Below are positions 42,229-51,048 of a DNA stretch of 64,000 bases, piece by piece. The stretch is from Actinoplanes subtropicus. GTDB taxonomy: Bacteria > Actinomycetota > Actinomycetes > Mycobacteriales > Micromonosporaceae. A program made the position numbers and the translations under genes. Location: contig NZ_JOJL01000015.1 of the NCBI RefSeq assembly GCF_000721705.1, forward strand, positions 61,750-125,749, written 5' to 3'. The first letter of the stretch is position 1. Each line of letters starts with the position of its first letter. The notes below the pieces were generated by a model that saw only the letters and a program-made list of their open reading frames with translations, had not been told where the DNA came from and did not search any database.

Positions 42229-43959
42229 TCAGGCCGCGACCGGGGTCAGCACCTCCGGGTCGGCCGGGCGGCCCAGATGGAAGCCCTGCCCCAGGTCGCA
42301 GCCCAGGCGGCGCATCGCGACCAGCTGGGCCTCGGTCTCGATGCCCTCGATCACCGTGCGCAGGCGCAGGGCGCGGGCCAGGTCGACCATCGCCCGGAGC
42401 ACGGCCAGGTCACCGGCCGTGAGGTAGCCGTGGGCGATGAAGGCCCGGTCGATCTTCAGCTCGTCGACCGGGAGGCGTTGCAGGTAGGACAGCGACGAGT
42501 AGCCGGTGCCGAAGTCGTCGACGGCCAGGCCCACGCCGAGCGCCTTCAGGTCGGTGAGGCGGGCGATCGCGGCGGCCGGGTCGCTCATCAGCACCGACTC
42601 GGTCAGCTCCAGGGTGAGCGCGGTGGGCGGCAGGCGGAACTCGGCCAGCATCCGCCGCACGTCGCCGGCGAAGGACGGGTCGGTCAGCTGGCGGGCCGCG
42701 ACGTTGAGGTTCACCCGCAGGCCGGGCCGGCTCCGGCGCCAGCGGGCCAGCTGGGCGCCGGCCGACCGGAGCACCCAGCGGCCGATCTCCATGATCAGGC
42801 CGTTCTCCTCGGCCATCGGGACGAAGTCGGCCGGCGCCAGGTAGCGGCCGTCCGGGTGGCGCCAGCGGACCAGCGCCTCGACGCCGGCGGTGGCGCCGTC
42901 GGCCAGCCGGACCAGCGGCTGGTACTGCAGGTGGAACTCGCCGTGCTTGAGCGCGTGCTGCAGGTCGCTGGTCAGGGTGAGCCGGGTCAGCGCCTCGGCG
43001 TGCATCTGCTGGGCGAAGACGACGACCTTGCCGGGGCCCTCCTTCTTCGCCCTGTACATCGCGACGTCGGCGTTGCCGAGCAGGTCGCCGGGGTCGGCCG
43101 GGGCGGCGGCGCTGTGCGTGGCGACGCCGATGCTGGCGCCGATGAACACGTCCCGGCCGAAGATCGGGAACGGGCGGCGGACGGCGTCGATCAGCCGTTC
43201 CGCGATCGGGACGGCGTCGTCGGTGGTCGTGTCGTCGAGCAGCACGGCGAACTCGTCGCCGCCGAGCCGGGCGCCGACGTCGTCGGGGCGCAGGCAGTGC
43301 CGGATCCGGCCGGCCACGGCGGCGAGCAGTTCGTCGCCCGCGCGGTGGCCGAGACTGTCGTTGACCGCCTTGAACCGGTCCAAGTCGATGAAGAGCACGG
43401 TGGTGGGCGTGCCGAGGCGTACCTTCTCCTCGAGTTTTTCCAGGAACAGCACCCGGGTCGGCAGGCCGGTCAGCGAGTCGTGCCGCGCCTCGCGCAGCGA
43501 CTCCAGCAGGGCCAGCCGCTCGGCGGCCTCGCGCTCACGCTCCTCGCGCAGCCGGCGTTCGGCACTGAGCAGGGTGATGTTGTCCAGGGCCAGGCCGAGG
43601 GTCTGCGCCATGGCCTGCAGCAGCTGCCGCTCCTCCGGGCTCAGCGGCTCGCCGGCCCGAGCCACCAACAGGTCGCCGCGGTGCTCCGCGCCGAACCGGG
43701 CGGACGCGACGTGCAGCTCGTCCAGCCCGGCCACGTCGATCGTCGCGGCCTCGGCGGCGGCCGACAGCGCGGCGTCCAGGTCGTCGCCCGGCATGCCCCA
43801 GGCCACCTCGACCCGGCCGTCGATCAGCACCGCGCCGACCTCGGCCTCCAGCACCTCGCTGGCGCGCTCCATGGCGACCATCGTCGCCGAGCGCTCGTCG
43901 CGTGACGAGCCGACCGCGGCGAAGAATTCGGTGAGCTGGTGGGTCGACCAGTGATTCAC
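42229..43959 (-). CDS. GGDEF-EAL cyclic di-GMP protein with GAF-like N-terminus
   Basis: 576 residues, no membrane segment. The N-terminal 140 residues look GAF-like (ASEVLEAEVGAVLIDGRVEV, then ERQLLQAMAQTLGLALDNIT) and lead by a coiled helix (AERRLREEREREAAERLALL) into GGDEF (LGGDEF near 230, intact catalytic motif) and EAL (GVEALVRW near 357, ELTESVL, AVDDFGTGYSSL, KIDRAFI). Both catalytic signatures are intact, so synthesis and hydrolysis are both possible. It starts nine bases after the FIST gene and is probably co-translated with it. Confidence 0.93.
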   Translation of the reverse strand: MNHWSTHQLTEFFAAVGSSRDERSATMVAMERASEVLEAEVGAVLIDGRVEVAWGMPGDDLDAALSAAAEAATIDVAGLDELHVASARFGAEHRGDLLVARAGEPLSPEERQLLQAMAQTLGLALDNITLLSAERRLREEREREAAERLALLESLREARHDSLTGLPTRVLFLEKLEEKVRLGTPTTVLFIDLDRFKAVNDSLGHRAGDELLAAVAGRIRHCLRPDDVGARLGGDEFAVLLDDTTTDDAVPIAERLIDAVRRPFPIFGRDVFIGASIGVATHSAAAPADPGDLLGNADVAMYRAKKEGPGKVVVFAQQMHAEALTRLTLTSDLQHALKHGEFHLQYQPLVRLADGATAGVEALVRWRHPDGRYLAPADFVPMAEENGLIMEIGRWVLRSAGAQLARWRRSRPGLRVNLNVAARQLTDPSFAGDVRRMLAEFRLPPTALTLELTESVLMSDPAAAIARLTDLKALGVGLAVDDFGTGYSSLSYLQRLPVDELKIDRAFIAHGYLTAGDLAVLRAMVDLARALRLRTVIEGIETEAQLVAMRRLGCDLGQGFHLGRPADPEVLTPVAA

Positions 43960-43968
43960 CGCTCCCCC

Positions 43969-45138
43969 TCAGGCCAGGGCCAGCGTGACCAACGTGAAGT
44001 GGTGCATGCCGAGCGCGCCGCGCACGCGGGCGATCTCGCCGTTGGTGTAGAAGCCGCCGTACGGGACGCCGCCCAGTTCCTTGCCGATGGCGGCCATCTC
44101 CTGCCGGAGGCCGTCGTCGCCGAGGACGGTGCGGCGGCCCACGCAGTCGAACGCCAGCAGGCCGATCGCCGACTGGCCGCCGAGCCCGTCGAGGGCCTGG
44201 GCAGCGGAGTCGCGGGCGCCGTCGACCAGCGCGTCGTGGTCGGTCTCCATCAGCCAGGTCAGCGCGCCCTGCGGCACGTCGGCCAGGCAGAGCAGCGAGC
44301 GGTCCGCGCGGTCGCCGCCATGGATCACCCGGATGTCCTCGCCGGTGCGGCGGGACATCCCGAGCGGGTGCAGGAACACCCGCTCCCGGAAGGTCTCCTC
44401 GTCGTCGAGGACCGACTCGTCCAGGCCGAGCCGGCGCAGCAGCACGTCGAGCGCGGGCTCGCCGTCGAGCTCGAAGACCCGCCCGTCCCGGCTGCTGGTG
44501 ACGACCATCGCGGCGCCCTGCTTGCGCCAGCCGTGCGCGATCCCGATGCCGAGCGGTGCGTCCGAGCCGAGTGCGATGCCGATGCCCGCGTCGGTCATGA
44601 TCTCCACGCCGTCCCGCCCGCCGTGGAACTGATAGGTGCGGTCGTAGGTGAGGTCGTCGCCGGCGCAGCCGCCGACCAGCGGGGCCGCGGCGCCGACCAC
44701 CGAGAACGCGCCGCGGACCAGCTCGTGCTGGTTGCCGGTGAGCCCGTCGCAGATCACCAGCAGGGCCCGGTGCGGCCGGTCGATCCCGGCCAGGCAGCCG
44801 GCGATCTCGGCGCCGGCCGCGCGCAGGCGAGGGGTGACCTCCCGGGCGACCCGGGCGCGGGCGGAGAAGCCCTCGCCGCCCAGCGCGACCACCGCGACCC
44901 CGTACCCGGCGGCCTCGCCGGTCGCCATCTGGCCCGAGGTGGTGCACCCGACGATCACCGTCGCCGGGCCGACCCGGGAGCGGACCTCGTCGAGCATGGC
45001 CGGCACGTGGTAGCCGACCGAGCAGAACACGAGCGCGAGGACCGGCTCCCGCCCCGCGAAGGCCGCCTCGGCCGCGGCGGCACCGGCCGCCGCCGGGTCC
45101 GACAGGGCGCTCTGTCCGGCGCCAAACCAGCGAATCAT
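43969..45138 (-). CDS. FIST N/C domain sensory protein
   Basis: 389 residues. The FIST N domain (LALVFCSVGYHVPAMLDEVR, VIVGCTTSGQM) is followed by FIST C (FYTNGEIARV, GFYTNGE near the C-terminus, preceded by LLAFDCVGRRTVLGDD). FIST proteins are proposed small-ligand (amino-acid-like) sensors coupled to kinases or cyclic-di-GMP enzymes. Here the partner is the GGDEF-EAL protein immediately downstream. The ATG at 45138 (MIRWFGAGQS) matches family starts. It diverges from the DUF1304 gene. Confidence 0.9.
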   Translation of the reverse strand: MIRWFGAGQSALSDPAAAGAAAAEAAFAGREPVLALVFCSVGYHVPAMLDEVRSRVGPATVIVGCTTSGQMATGEAAGYGVAVVALGGEGFSARARVAREVTPRLRAAGAEIAGCLAGIDRPHRALLVICDGLTGNQHELVRGAFSVVGAAAPLVGGCAGDDLTYDRTYQFHGGRDGVEIMTDAGIGIALGSDAPLGIGIAHGWRKQGAAMVVTSSRDGRVFELDGEPALDVLLRRLGLDESVLDDEETFRERVFLHPLGMSRRTGEDIRVIHGGDRADRSLLCLADVPQGALTWLMETDHDALVDGARDSAAQALDGLGGQSAIGLLAFDCVGRRTVLGDDGLRQEMAAIGKELGGVPYGGFYTNGEIARVRGALGMHHFTLVTLALA

Positions 45139-45217
45139 GGCCCGTGCATCGGCCGGGACCGGCCGGACTTGAGGGTTCACTGTCTCCGGGCGGGACCATC
45201 CGGCAGAATGCCCGATC

Positions 45218-45580
45218 ATGAACGCTGTCGGGTTGATCTTCGCGCTGATCGCGGCCCTCATCCACGTCTACATCTTCGTGCTGGAGAGCGTGCTGTTCCC
45301 CCGCCCGTCGGCGCACAAGACCTTCGGGGTGGCCGAGGCGGACCTGCCGGCGGTCCGGCCGTGGGCCTTCAACCAGGGGTTCTACAACCTGTTCCTGGCG
45401 GTCATCGCGGTGGTCGGGGTGATCCTGCACGACCCGGCGGGCAAGGCGCTGGTCGGGGCCGCCTGCGGGAGCATGCTGGCGGCGGCGCTGGTGCTGCTGG
45501 CCACGAATCGCCGCATGCTCCGCGCCGCCGCCGTGCAGGGGCTCGCCCCGCTGATCGCCCTGGTGTCGCTCTTCTTCTAG
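45218..45580 (+). CDS. DUF1304 family membrane protein
   Basis: 120 residues with four transmembrane helices: IFALIAALIHVYIFVLESVL, GFYNLFLAVIAVVGVIL, AACGSMLAAALVLLAT and VQGLAPLIALVSLFF. The motif HKTFGV with NQGFYN is diagnostic of DUF1304. Function is unknown across the family. It lies 28 bases before the sigma-factor gene and may be transcribed with it. Confidence 0.92.
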   Translation: MNAVGLIFALIAALIHVYIFVLESVLFPRPSAHKTFGVAEADLPAVRPWAFNQGFYNLFLAVIAVVGVILHDPAGKALVGAACGSMLAAALVLLATNRRMLRAAAVQGLAPLIALVSLFF

Positions 45581-45608
45581 GGCCCGGATCACCAAAGGGA
45601 GACGGAAC

Positions 45609-46472
45609 ATGGCAGGGGATCTGGACGAGGCGGCCGAGGTCTTCACCGAGGCGCGGCCGCGGCTGTTCGGGATCGCCTACCGCATGCTGGGCAGCGCGAC
45701 CGAGGCCGAGGACCTGGTGCAGGACGTCTGGCTGCGGTGGCAGGGCTACGACCGCGATTCGGTACGGAACCCGGGCGCGTTCCTCGCCACGACCACCACC
45801 CGGCTGGCGATCAACGAGCTGCAGTCGGCCCGCGCCCGGCGGGAGACGTACATCGGGCCGTGGCTGCCCGAGCCGGTGGACACCAGCGCCGACCCGTACC
45901 TGGGCGCCGAGCGGGGCGAGGCGCTCGAGTTCGCGGTGCTCCTGCTGATGGAGAAGCTGACCCCGAACGAGCGCGCCGCCTACATCCTGCGGGAGGCGTT
46001 CGACTACCCGTACGGGCAGATCGCGGACATCCTGCAGTCGACCGAGCCGGCCGTACGGCAACTGGTCAGCCGGGCCCGCAAGCACGTGGCCGGCGAGCGC
46101 AAGGTCCCGGTCTCCGAGGAGATGCAGCGCGAGCTGCTGGCCACCTTCCTCGAGGCGGCCCGCTCCGGCGACCTGGCCGCGCTGGAGAGGCTGTTCGCCG
46201 CCGACGTGGCGAGCATCGCCGACGGCAACGGCGCGCGGCAGATCTCCCGCAAGATAGTGGCCGGCGCGACCCGGGTCGCCACCTTCGTCGCGGCGTTCTC
46301 GAGCTGGTACTGGGCGGGCGTCGAGGTCCGCCACGTCACCATGAACGGGCGGCCCGGCGCGGTCATGAGCAAGGACGGCAGGCTGCTCGGCGCCGTCACG
46401 CTGACCGCGTCGGCGGACGGCATCGAGCAGCTGCTGTGGATGATGAACCCGGAAAAGCTCAGCTCGCTCTAG
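45609..46472 (+). CDS. sigJ: ECF41-type RNA polymerase sigma factor (SigJ-like)
   Basis: 287 residues. Sigma region 2 (RLFGIAYRMLGSATEAEDLV, QDVWLRWQGYDRD) and region 4 (LTPNERAAYILREAFDYPYG, STEPAVRQLVSRARK) are followed by a SnoaL-like C-terminal extension. The two ECF41 signatures are present: WLPEP between sigma 2 and 4 (near 88) and NGRPG near 245, known to tune activity without an anti-sigma factor. Its 3' end overlaps the convergent epimerase-like gene by 14 bases, the classic ECF41 partner. Confidence 0.95.
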   Translation: MAGDLDEAAEVFTEARPRLFGIAYRMLGSATEAEDLVQDVWLRWQGYDRDSVRNPGAFLATTTTRLAINELQSARARRETYIGPWLPEPVDTSADPYLGAERGEALEFAVLLLMEKLTPNERAAYILREAFDYPYGQIADILQSTEPAVRQLVSRARKHVAGERKVPVSEEMQRELLATFLEAARSGDLAALERLFAADVASIADGNGARQISRKIVAGATRVATFVAAFSSWYWAGVEVRHVTMNGRPGAVMSKDGRLLGAVTLTASADGIEQLLWMMNPEKLSSL

Positions 46473-47202
46473 CGGCGAGCCACTCCCGGAACGTCGTGCT
46501 CGCGAGCACCGCGCCGGGCGGCGCGATGAGCACGTCGCCCTTGACCGCGGCGAACATCCCGGCGGTGTGGTCGAGCACGACCGTACGCTTGTCGCCCTTG
46601 GCCGCCAGCGCCACCCGGCCCAGCTCGTCGAGCGTGAAGACCTCCGGCCCGCCGACGTTCCGGATGCCGTTCAGCGGCTCCCCCATGCTGACCTCGGCGA
46701 CCGCCGCGGAGACGTCCGCGGAGGCCATCGGCTGCACCGGCGTGTCCGGCAGGCGCACGGTGTTCTCGTCCGAGGTCCAGGACAGGACCGCGTCGACGAA
46801 CTCGAAGAACTGGGTGGCCCGGACGATCGAGTACGGCACCGGCCCGGCCTCGAGGATCTTCTCCTGCAACGTCTTGGCCTGGTAGTAGACCAGCTCGGGC
46901 ACCTGGTCGACGCCGACGATCGAGAGGATCACCGCGTGCCCGACCTCCTCCCGCGCGGCGGCGGCCAGCAGGTTGTCCATGCTGGTCCGGAAGAACGCCG
47001 GCGAGGCGTCGTCGAAGGTCGGCGAGTTGGTCAGGTTGACCACCACCTCGGCGCCCTTGAGCGCCGTGTCCAGCCCCTCCCCGGTGATCAGGTTGACCCC
47101 GTTGGTCAGGGAGTACGGCACGGCCTCGTGCCCGGCCCCGTTCAGGATCGTGACGACCTGCGACCCGATGAGCCCGGTTCCGCCCATAACGGCGATCTTC
47201 AT
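46459..47202 (-). CDS. NAD(P)-binding epimerase-like protein, ECF41 partner (COE type)
   Basis: 247 residues. An atypical SDR with GGTGLIGSQVV at the N-terminus, then VVNLTNSPTFDD, VGHAVILSIVGVDQVPELVY with YYQAK and FTLDELGRVALAAKGD. Families of carboxymuconolactone decarboxylases, oxidoreductases or epimerases are the standard targets of ECF41 sigma factors, and this is the oxidoreductase/epimerase version. A TGTCACA-type promoter stands upstream (47242-47268). The substrate is unknown; no catalytic Ser is obvious. Confidence 0.9.
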   Translation of the reverse strand: MKIAVMGGTGLIGSQVVTILNGAGHEAVPYSLTNGVNLITGEGLDTALKGAEVVVNLTNSPTFDDASPAFFRTSMDNLLAAAAREEVGHAVILSIVGVDQVPELVYYQAKTLQEKILEAGPVPYSIVRATQFFEFVDAVLSWTSDENTVRLPDTPVQPMASADVSAAVAEVSMGEPLNGIRNVGGPEVFTLDELGRVALAAKGDKRTVVLDHTAGMFAAVKGDVLIAPPGAVLASTTFREWLAARAS

Positions 47203-47241
47203 GCTTCTCACACCCTCCGCTTGCTGCCTGTTGCCAGTACT

Positions 47242-47268
47242 GACAAGACAGGCCGCGGGGTTGTGACA
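47242..47268 (-). promoter_or_regulatory. Candidate ECF41 promoter of the epimerase-like gene
   Basis: On the minus strand TGTCACA (47268-47262) is followed after 16 bases by TGTC (47245-47242). The published ECF41 consensus is TGTCACA with CGTC, so the -35 is exact and the -10 differs at one base. It lies about 40 bases before the gene start. Confidence 0.65.
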
Positions 47269-47285
47269 GCCCGTTTCCGACAGGC

Positions 47286-48482
47286 TCAGCGCGGCGCGGT
47301 CGCCGGCGCCGGGATCACCGCCGGCTCGTTCGGCAGCCGGCGCAGCGCCCGCACCACCGGCAGCGTCGCGACCAGGCCGAGCACCGGGATGAGGAACGCC
47401 GTCCGCAACCCGATCGGCTCGGACAGCGCGCCCAGCAGCACCGCACCGACCAGCGCGCCGCCGTAGTTGAACAGGTTGACCCGGGCGATCACCTCGTCGC
47501 TGTTGCCCGGCGCCGCGTGCCCGGCCGCGCTGAACGCCAGCGGCACCAGGATGCCCACCCCGACGCCGGAGAGCGCGAACCCGATGATCGCCGGGACGAT
47601 CAGCGGCATGGCCACCACGATCGCCAGCCCGGCCGCACAGGCCAGCAGGCAGCCGATCGCGGCCACCGCCCGCCCGACCCGGGGCACCACGTGGTCGCCG
47701 GCCAGCCGGGAGACCAGCACCGTCGCCTGGTACGCGGCGTAGCCGAGCGGCACCACCGCGGCCGTGGCGAGCAGCGAGTCGTGCAGGTACACCGAGCTCC
47801 AGGTGCTCACCGCCGAGTCGACCAGGAACGCGGTGAAGATGAACGCGCCGCACACCCACACCACGTGCCGGGTGCCGTCGTGGCGTTTCCCGTCGCCGGT
47901 GTGCTCGGGCAGCACGGTCCGGGCCGGCTCGAGCGACCCGAAGCCGAGCGCCACGACCAGCGCGGCGAACACGGCGGCGGCGCCGACCGAGAGGGCCGCT
48001 CCCCCGCCCGAGGCCGCGTTGCCGGACATCAGGAGCGCGGCGGTGATCGCGGCGGCGGTGTAGGCGGCGAACAGCCGGCTCATCACGCTGCGCCCGAGCC
48101 GGGCCTGCACCAGGACACCCTGCATGCTCAGGCTGGCGTCGACGGCGCCGAGGCCGATCCCGTACCCGATGAGGATGGCGGTGAACAGCGGCGTGGGCGT
48201 GGAGAACGTGGTCAGGCCCAGCCCGGCCGCGACCGCGAGCAGGCCGCCGCTGAGCGCGTACCGGCTGCCCCAGCGCGCCGCGATCTTGTCAGCCAGCATC
48301 GAACCACCGGCGGCCGCCACACAGACCAAGAGCAAGATCACTGAGACGTACGCGTCGCTGATGTGCTGCCGGGACTTGAACGCCGGCAGCGCGGTCACCA
48401 CCGCCGCATAGCCGAAGCCCTGTGCGGCATACCCGGCCCCGATCCACGTGACCCGCCGCCGGCCGCTCACCTCATTGCGCAT
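47286..48482 (-). CDS. MFS transporter
   Basis: About 398 residues with 12 hydrophobic segments, for example YAAQGFGYAAVVTALPAF, VSVILLLVCVAAAGGSML, LFTAILIGYGIGLGAVD and PAIIGFALSGVGVGILVPLA. The loop ADKIAARWGSRYA between TM2 and TM3 matches the MFS motif A. The shape is that of a small-molecule exporter. Start ATG 48482 is used; GTG 48512 with GGGGA upstream would add ten residues. An almost perfect 30-bp palindrome lies upstream (48540-48569). Confidence 0.88.
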   Translation of the reverse strand: MRNEVSGRRRVTWIGAGYAAQGFGYAAVVTALPAFKSRQHISDAYVSVILLLVCVAAAGGSMLADKIAARWGSRYALSGGLLAVAAGLGLTTFSTPTPLFTAILIGYGIGLGAVDASLSMQGVLVQARLGRSVMSRLFAAYTAAAITAALLMSGNAASGGGAALSVGAAAVFAALVVALGFGSLEPARTVLPEHTGDGKRHDGTRHVVWVCGAFIFTAFLVDSAVSTWSSVYLHDSLLATAAVVPLGYAAYQATVLVSRLAGDHVVPRVGRAVAAIGCLLACAAGLAIVVAMPLIVPAIIGFALSGVGVGILVPLAFSAAGHAAPGNSDEVIARVNLFNYGGALVGAVLLGALSEPIGLRTAFLIPVLGLVATLPVVRALRRLPNEPAVIPAPATAPR

Positions 48483-48539
48483 CAACGGATCATCCCGGGT
48501 AACCCCGGTCACACAACAGTCCCCGCACCGATTCGCCGC

Positions 48540-48569
48540 GCAATTCGTTACTGATCAGTAGCGAATTGC
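48540..48569. promoter_or_regulatory. 30-bp near-perfect palindrome upstream of the MFS gene
   Basis: Fifteen-base arms meet without a spacer at TGATCA; only one base pair is mismatched. It is AT-rich and contains the stop codon of the deazaflavin oxidoreductase gene. It is either an operator for the MFS gene or a terminator for the MarR-GH13 operon. The lack of a loop favours DNA binding. Confidence 0.6.
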
Positions 48570-48976
48570 CCGGAACGGATCAGCTCGACGACCGGGATCT
48601 CGCGGCCGGCCTTCGCCTCGTGGTCGGCGAAGAACGGGTAGGCCGCCTTGATCTCGGCCCACGCCCGCTCACGGTCGGCGCCCGTCAGCGCGGTGGCGGT
48701 CGCCCGGTAGGCGTGGTCGCCGACCTCCACCCGCACCTCCGGATGGGCGACCAGATTGCGATACCAGTCCGGGTCGCGCGGCGCGCCCGCGTTCGAGGCG
48801 ATCACCAGCAGGCGGCCGTCGCCGTCGCGGTGGAACATCATCGGCGTGGTGTGCGGACGGCCGCTCCGGGCGCCCGTCGTGGTGAGCAGCAGCAGCCGCT
48901 CGCGGTGCATGCCGTCGATCTCGCCGCCGGCCCGGAACTGCTCGATGACCCGCTTGTTGATCTCGCTGACGTCCAT
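48548..48976 (-). CDS. Deazaflavin (F420)-dependent nitroreductase family protein
   Basis: 142 residues, the Ddn split-beta-barrel fold: LLLLTTTGARSGRPHTTPMM, LLVIASNAGAPRDPDWYRNL, VAHPEVRVEVGDHAYRATAT, then FFADHEAKAGREIPVVELIR. Such enzymes use F420H2 to reduce quinones or other small molecules. AGGA precedes the ATG. The gene begins seven bases after the GH13 stop and is the last of the MarR-GH13-Ddn unit. A paralogue lies at 63191. Confidence 0.9.
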   Translation of the reverse strand: MDVSEINKRVIEQFRAGGEIDGMHRERLLLLTTTGARSGRPHTTPMMFHRDGDGRLLVIASNAGAPRDPDWYRNLVAHPEVRVEVGDHAYRATATALTGADRERAWAEIKAAYPFFADHEAKAGREIPVVELIRSGQFATDQ

Positions 48977-48983
48977 CTGTGCA

Positions 48984-50537
48984 TTATTCCTGGAACCAGG
49001 CCGCGGCCTCGCCCGGAAGCCGGCCCTCCGGGGTCAGCGGGGCGCTCGACAACAGCCGGGTGAGGCCGTCGGGGACCGCCGCCGGGTCGGGGCCGGTGTT
49101 GACGACACAAACCACATTTCCCGGCGTACGCCGGAAGCAGAGCACCGCCGGGTCCCCGCCGTCGAGCCACTCCAGCCCGCCGTCCCCCAGGTGCTCCCGC
49201 CGCAGCGCCAGCGCCGCCCGGTACAGCCACAGCATCGAACCCGGCTCGTGCTGCTCGGCCTCGACCGTCCGATTCGCCCACGAGGCCGGCTGCGGCAGCC
49301 ACGGGGGCTGGGCCGCGCCGGGCGGGCTGAAGCCGAACGGCGGGGACTGGCCGGACCACGGGATCGGCACGCGGCAGCCGTCGCGGCCGCGCTCGGCCCC
49401 ACCCGTACGCAAGAAGTTGGGGTCTTGTCGTTTTTCGTCCGGAATATCGAAGACCTCTTCCAGACCGAGCTCCTCGCCCTGGTAGAGGTAGGCGCCGCCG
49501 GGCAGGGCGAGCATCAGCAGCGCCGCCGCCCGGGCCCGCCGCCGGCCAACCGCTCCCCCGCCGTAACGGCTCGCGTGCCGGACCACGTCGTGGTTGGACA
49601 GCACCCAGGTCGCCGGCGCGCCGACCGCGGACAGGCCCGCGAGGGTGTCGTCGATCGCCTTCCGGAACGCGGCCGCGTCCCACGGGGCGACCAGGAAGGC
49701 GAAGTTGAACGCCGTGTGCAGCTCATCGGGCCGCAGGTACAGCCGGAGCCGGTCGAAGTCGTAGACCCACGCCTCGGCCACGGTGACCCGGTCGCCCGCG
49801 TACTCGTCGACGACCCGCCGCCAGCCGCGCCAGATCTCGTGCACCTCGTCCTGGTCCCAGAACGGGTGGCCGGGCTGCGCCACGTGCACCGGCAGCTCGG
49901 GGTCGAGGTCGTCCGGCAGCTCGCGCAGCGCCGGGTCCTTGCGCAGGCCGTGCGCCACGTCGATGCGGAAGCCGTCCACGCCCCGGTCCAGCCAGAACCG
50001 CAGGATGCTCTCGAACTCGGCGACCACCTCGGGATTGGTCCAGTCGAGATCGGGCTGCTCGGCGTCGAAGAGATGCAGGTACCACTGGCCGTCGGCGACC
50101 TGGGTCCACGCGGAGCCGCCGAAGACCGACTGCCAGCCGTTGGGCTGGTCGCGGAAGAGGTAGCGGGCCCGCGCCGCCTTGTCGCCGGCCAGAGCCGCCC
50201 GGAACCACGGGTGCGCCGACGAGGTGTGGTTGGGCACCAGGTCGACCACCACGCGCAGGCCCAGTTCGTGCGCGCGGGCGAGCAGCGCGTCGGCGTCGGC
50301 GAGGGTGCCGAAGAGCGGGTCGACGTCGCGGTGGTCGGCCACGTCGTAGCCGGCGTCGGCCTGCGGCGAGGGGTAGAACGGGTTCAGCCAGATCGCATCG
50401 ACCCCGAGATCCTTGAGGTACGGCAGGCGGGACAGCACGCCGGGCAGGTCGCCCACGCCGTCGCCGTCCGAGTCGGCGAAGCTGCGCGGGTAGACCTGGT
50501 AGATCACGGCGTCCCGCCACCACTGTCCGGTCGTCAT
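48984..50537 (-). CDS. GH13 alpha-glucosidase (oligo-1,6-glucosidase type)
   Basis: 517 residues, intracellular (no signal). The barrel starts WWRDAVIYQVYPRSFADSDG. Region I is VDLVPNHTS, region II GVDGFRIDVAHG with the nucleophile Asp near 190, region III VTVAEAWVY with the acid Glu near 253 and region IV VLSNHDVVRH with the third Asp near 315. It would cleave alpha-linked glucosides from starch or trehalose-like sugars. Its ATG overlaps the stop of the MarR gene (ATGA), so a MarR-type switch controls a sugar hydrolase here, which is unusual. Confidence 0.93.
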   Translation of the reverse strand: MTTGQWWRDAVIYQVYPRSFADSDGDGVGDLPGVLSRLPYLKDLGVDAIWLNPFYPSPQADAGYDVADHRDVDPLFGTLADADALLARAHELGLRVVVDLVPNHTSSAHPWFRAALAGDKAARARYLFRDQPNGWQSVFGGSAWTQVADGQWYLHLFDAEQPDLDWTNPEVVAEFESILRFWLDRGVDGFRIDVAHGLRKDPALRELPDDLDPELPVHVAQPGHPFWDQDEVHEIWRGWRRVVDEYAGDRVTVAEAWVYDFDRLRLYLRPDELHTAFNFAFLVAPWDAAAFRKAIDDTLAGLSAVGAPATWVLSNHDVVRHASRYGGGAVGRRRARAAALLMLALPGGAYLYQGEELGLEEVFDIPDEKRQDPNFLRTGGAERGRDGCRVPIPWSGQSPPFGFSPPGAAQPPWLPQPASWANRTVEAEQHEPGSMLWLYRAALALRREHLGDGGLEWLDGGDPAVLCFRRTPGNVVCVVNTGPDPAAVPDGLTRLLSSAPLTPEGRLPGEAAAWFQE

Positions 50538-51031
50538 CGGTCATACCTCTCGTAGATCGCCGAGCGAGCGCCGTCCGGGTCGAGCCGGTGCAGCACGGCG
50601 TCGGCGATCCGGCCGAGCTGCGCCACCTGCTCCGGGGTGAGCGCGTCGATCACGTATTCCCGGACGGTGGCGACGTGCCCCGGCGCGCTCTCCTCCACCT
50701 TGGCCCAGCCGGCCGCGGTCAGCCGGGCGTTCGTCGCGCGCCGATCCTCCGGGCAGGGGAAGCGTTCGATCAGGCCGCGCGACTCGAGCCGCTGCACCAC
50801 GTGCGAGAGCCGGGCCAGGGTGGCGGTGGTCCGCTCGGCCAGGGCGGTCATCCGCAGGGTGCGGCCGGGCGCCTCGGAGAGCATCGCGAGCACGTAGTAA
50901 TCGAAGTGCGTGAGCTGGGCGTCCCGCCGCAACTGGGCGTCCAGCGCCGCGGGCAGCAGCTCCAGGACGGCGGCCAGTCGCACCCAGGCCGCCATCTCCC
51001 CCGTGTCGAGCCATCGCGTATCCACGATCAC
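50534..51031 (-). CDS. MarR family transcriptional regulator
   Basis: About 165 residues. The winged helix reads THFDYYVLAMLSEAPGRTLR, MTALAERTTATLARLSHVVQ and RLESRGLIERFPCPEDRRAT, with N- and C-terminal dimerisation helices. The start is uncertain: GTG 51031 is the outermost, GTG 51025 gives VDTRWLD, which matches relatives. It diverges from the F420-type reductase gene, and two palindromes lie between them. It is coupled to the GH13 gene. Confidence 0.9.
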   Translation of the reverse strand: MIVDTRWLDTGEMAAWVRLAAVLELLPAALDAQLRRDAQLTHFDYYVLAMLSEAPGRTLRMTALAERTTATLARLSHVVQRLESRGLIERFPCPEDRRATNARLTAAGWAKVEESAPGHVATVREYVIDALTPEQVAQLGRIADAVLHRLDPDGARSAIYERYDR

Positions 51032-51048
51032 ATTCTGACAGGCGCATT

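Noticed and set aside
42277..43905. A 542-residue plus-strand frame
   Set aside because: It is antisense to the GGDEF-EAL gene, whose catalytic motifs are intact on the minus strand.
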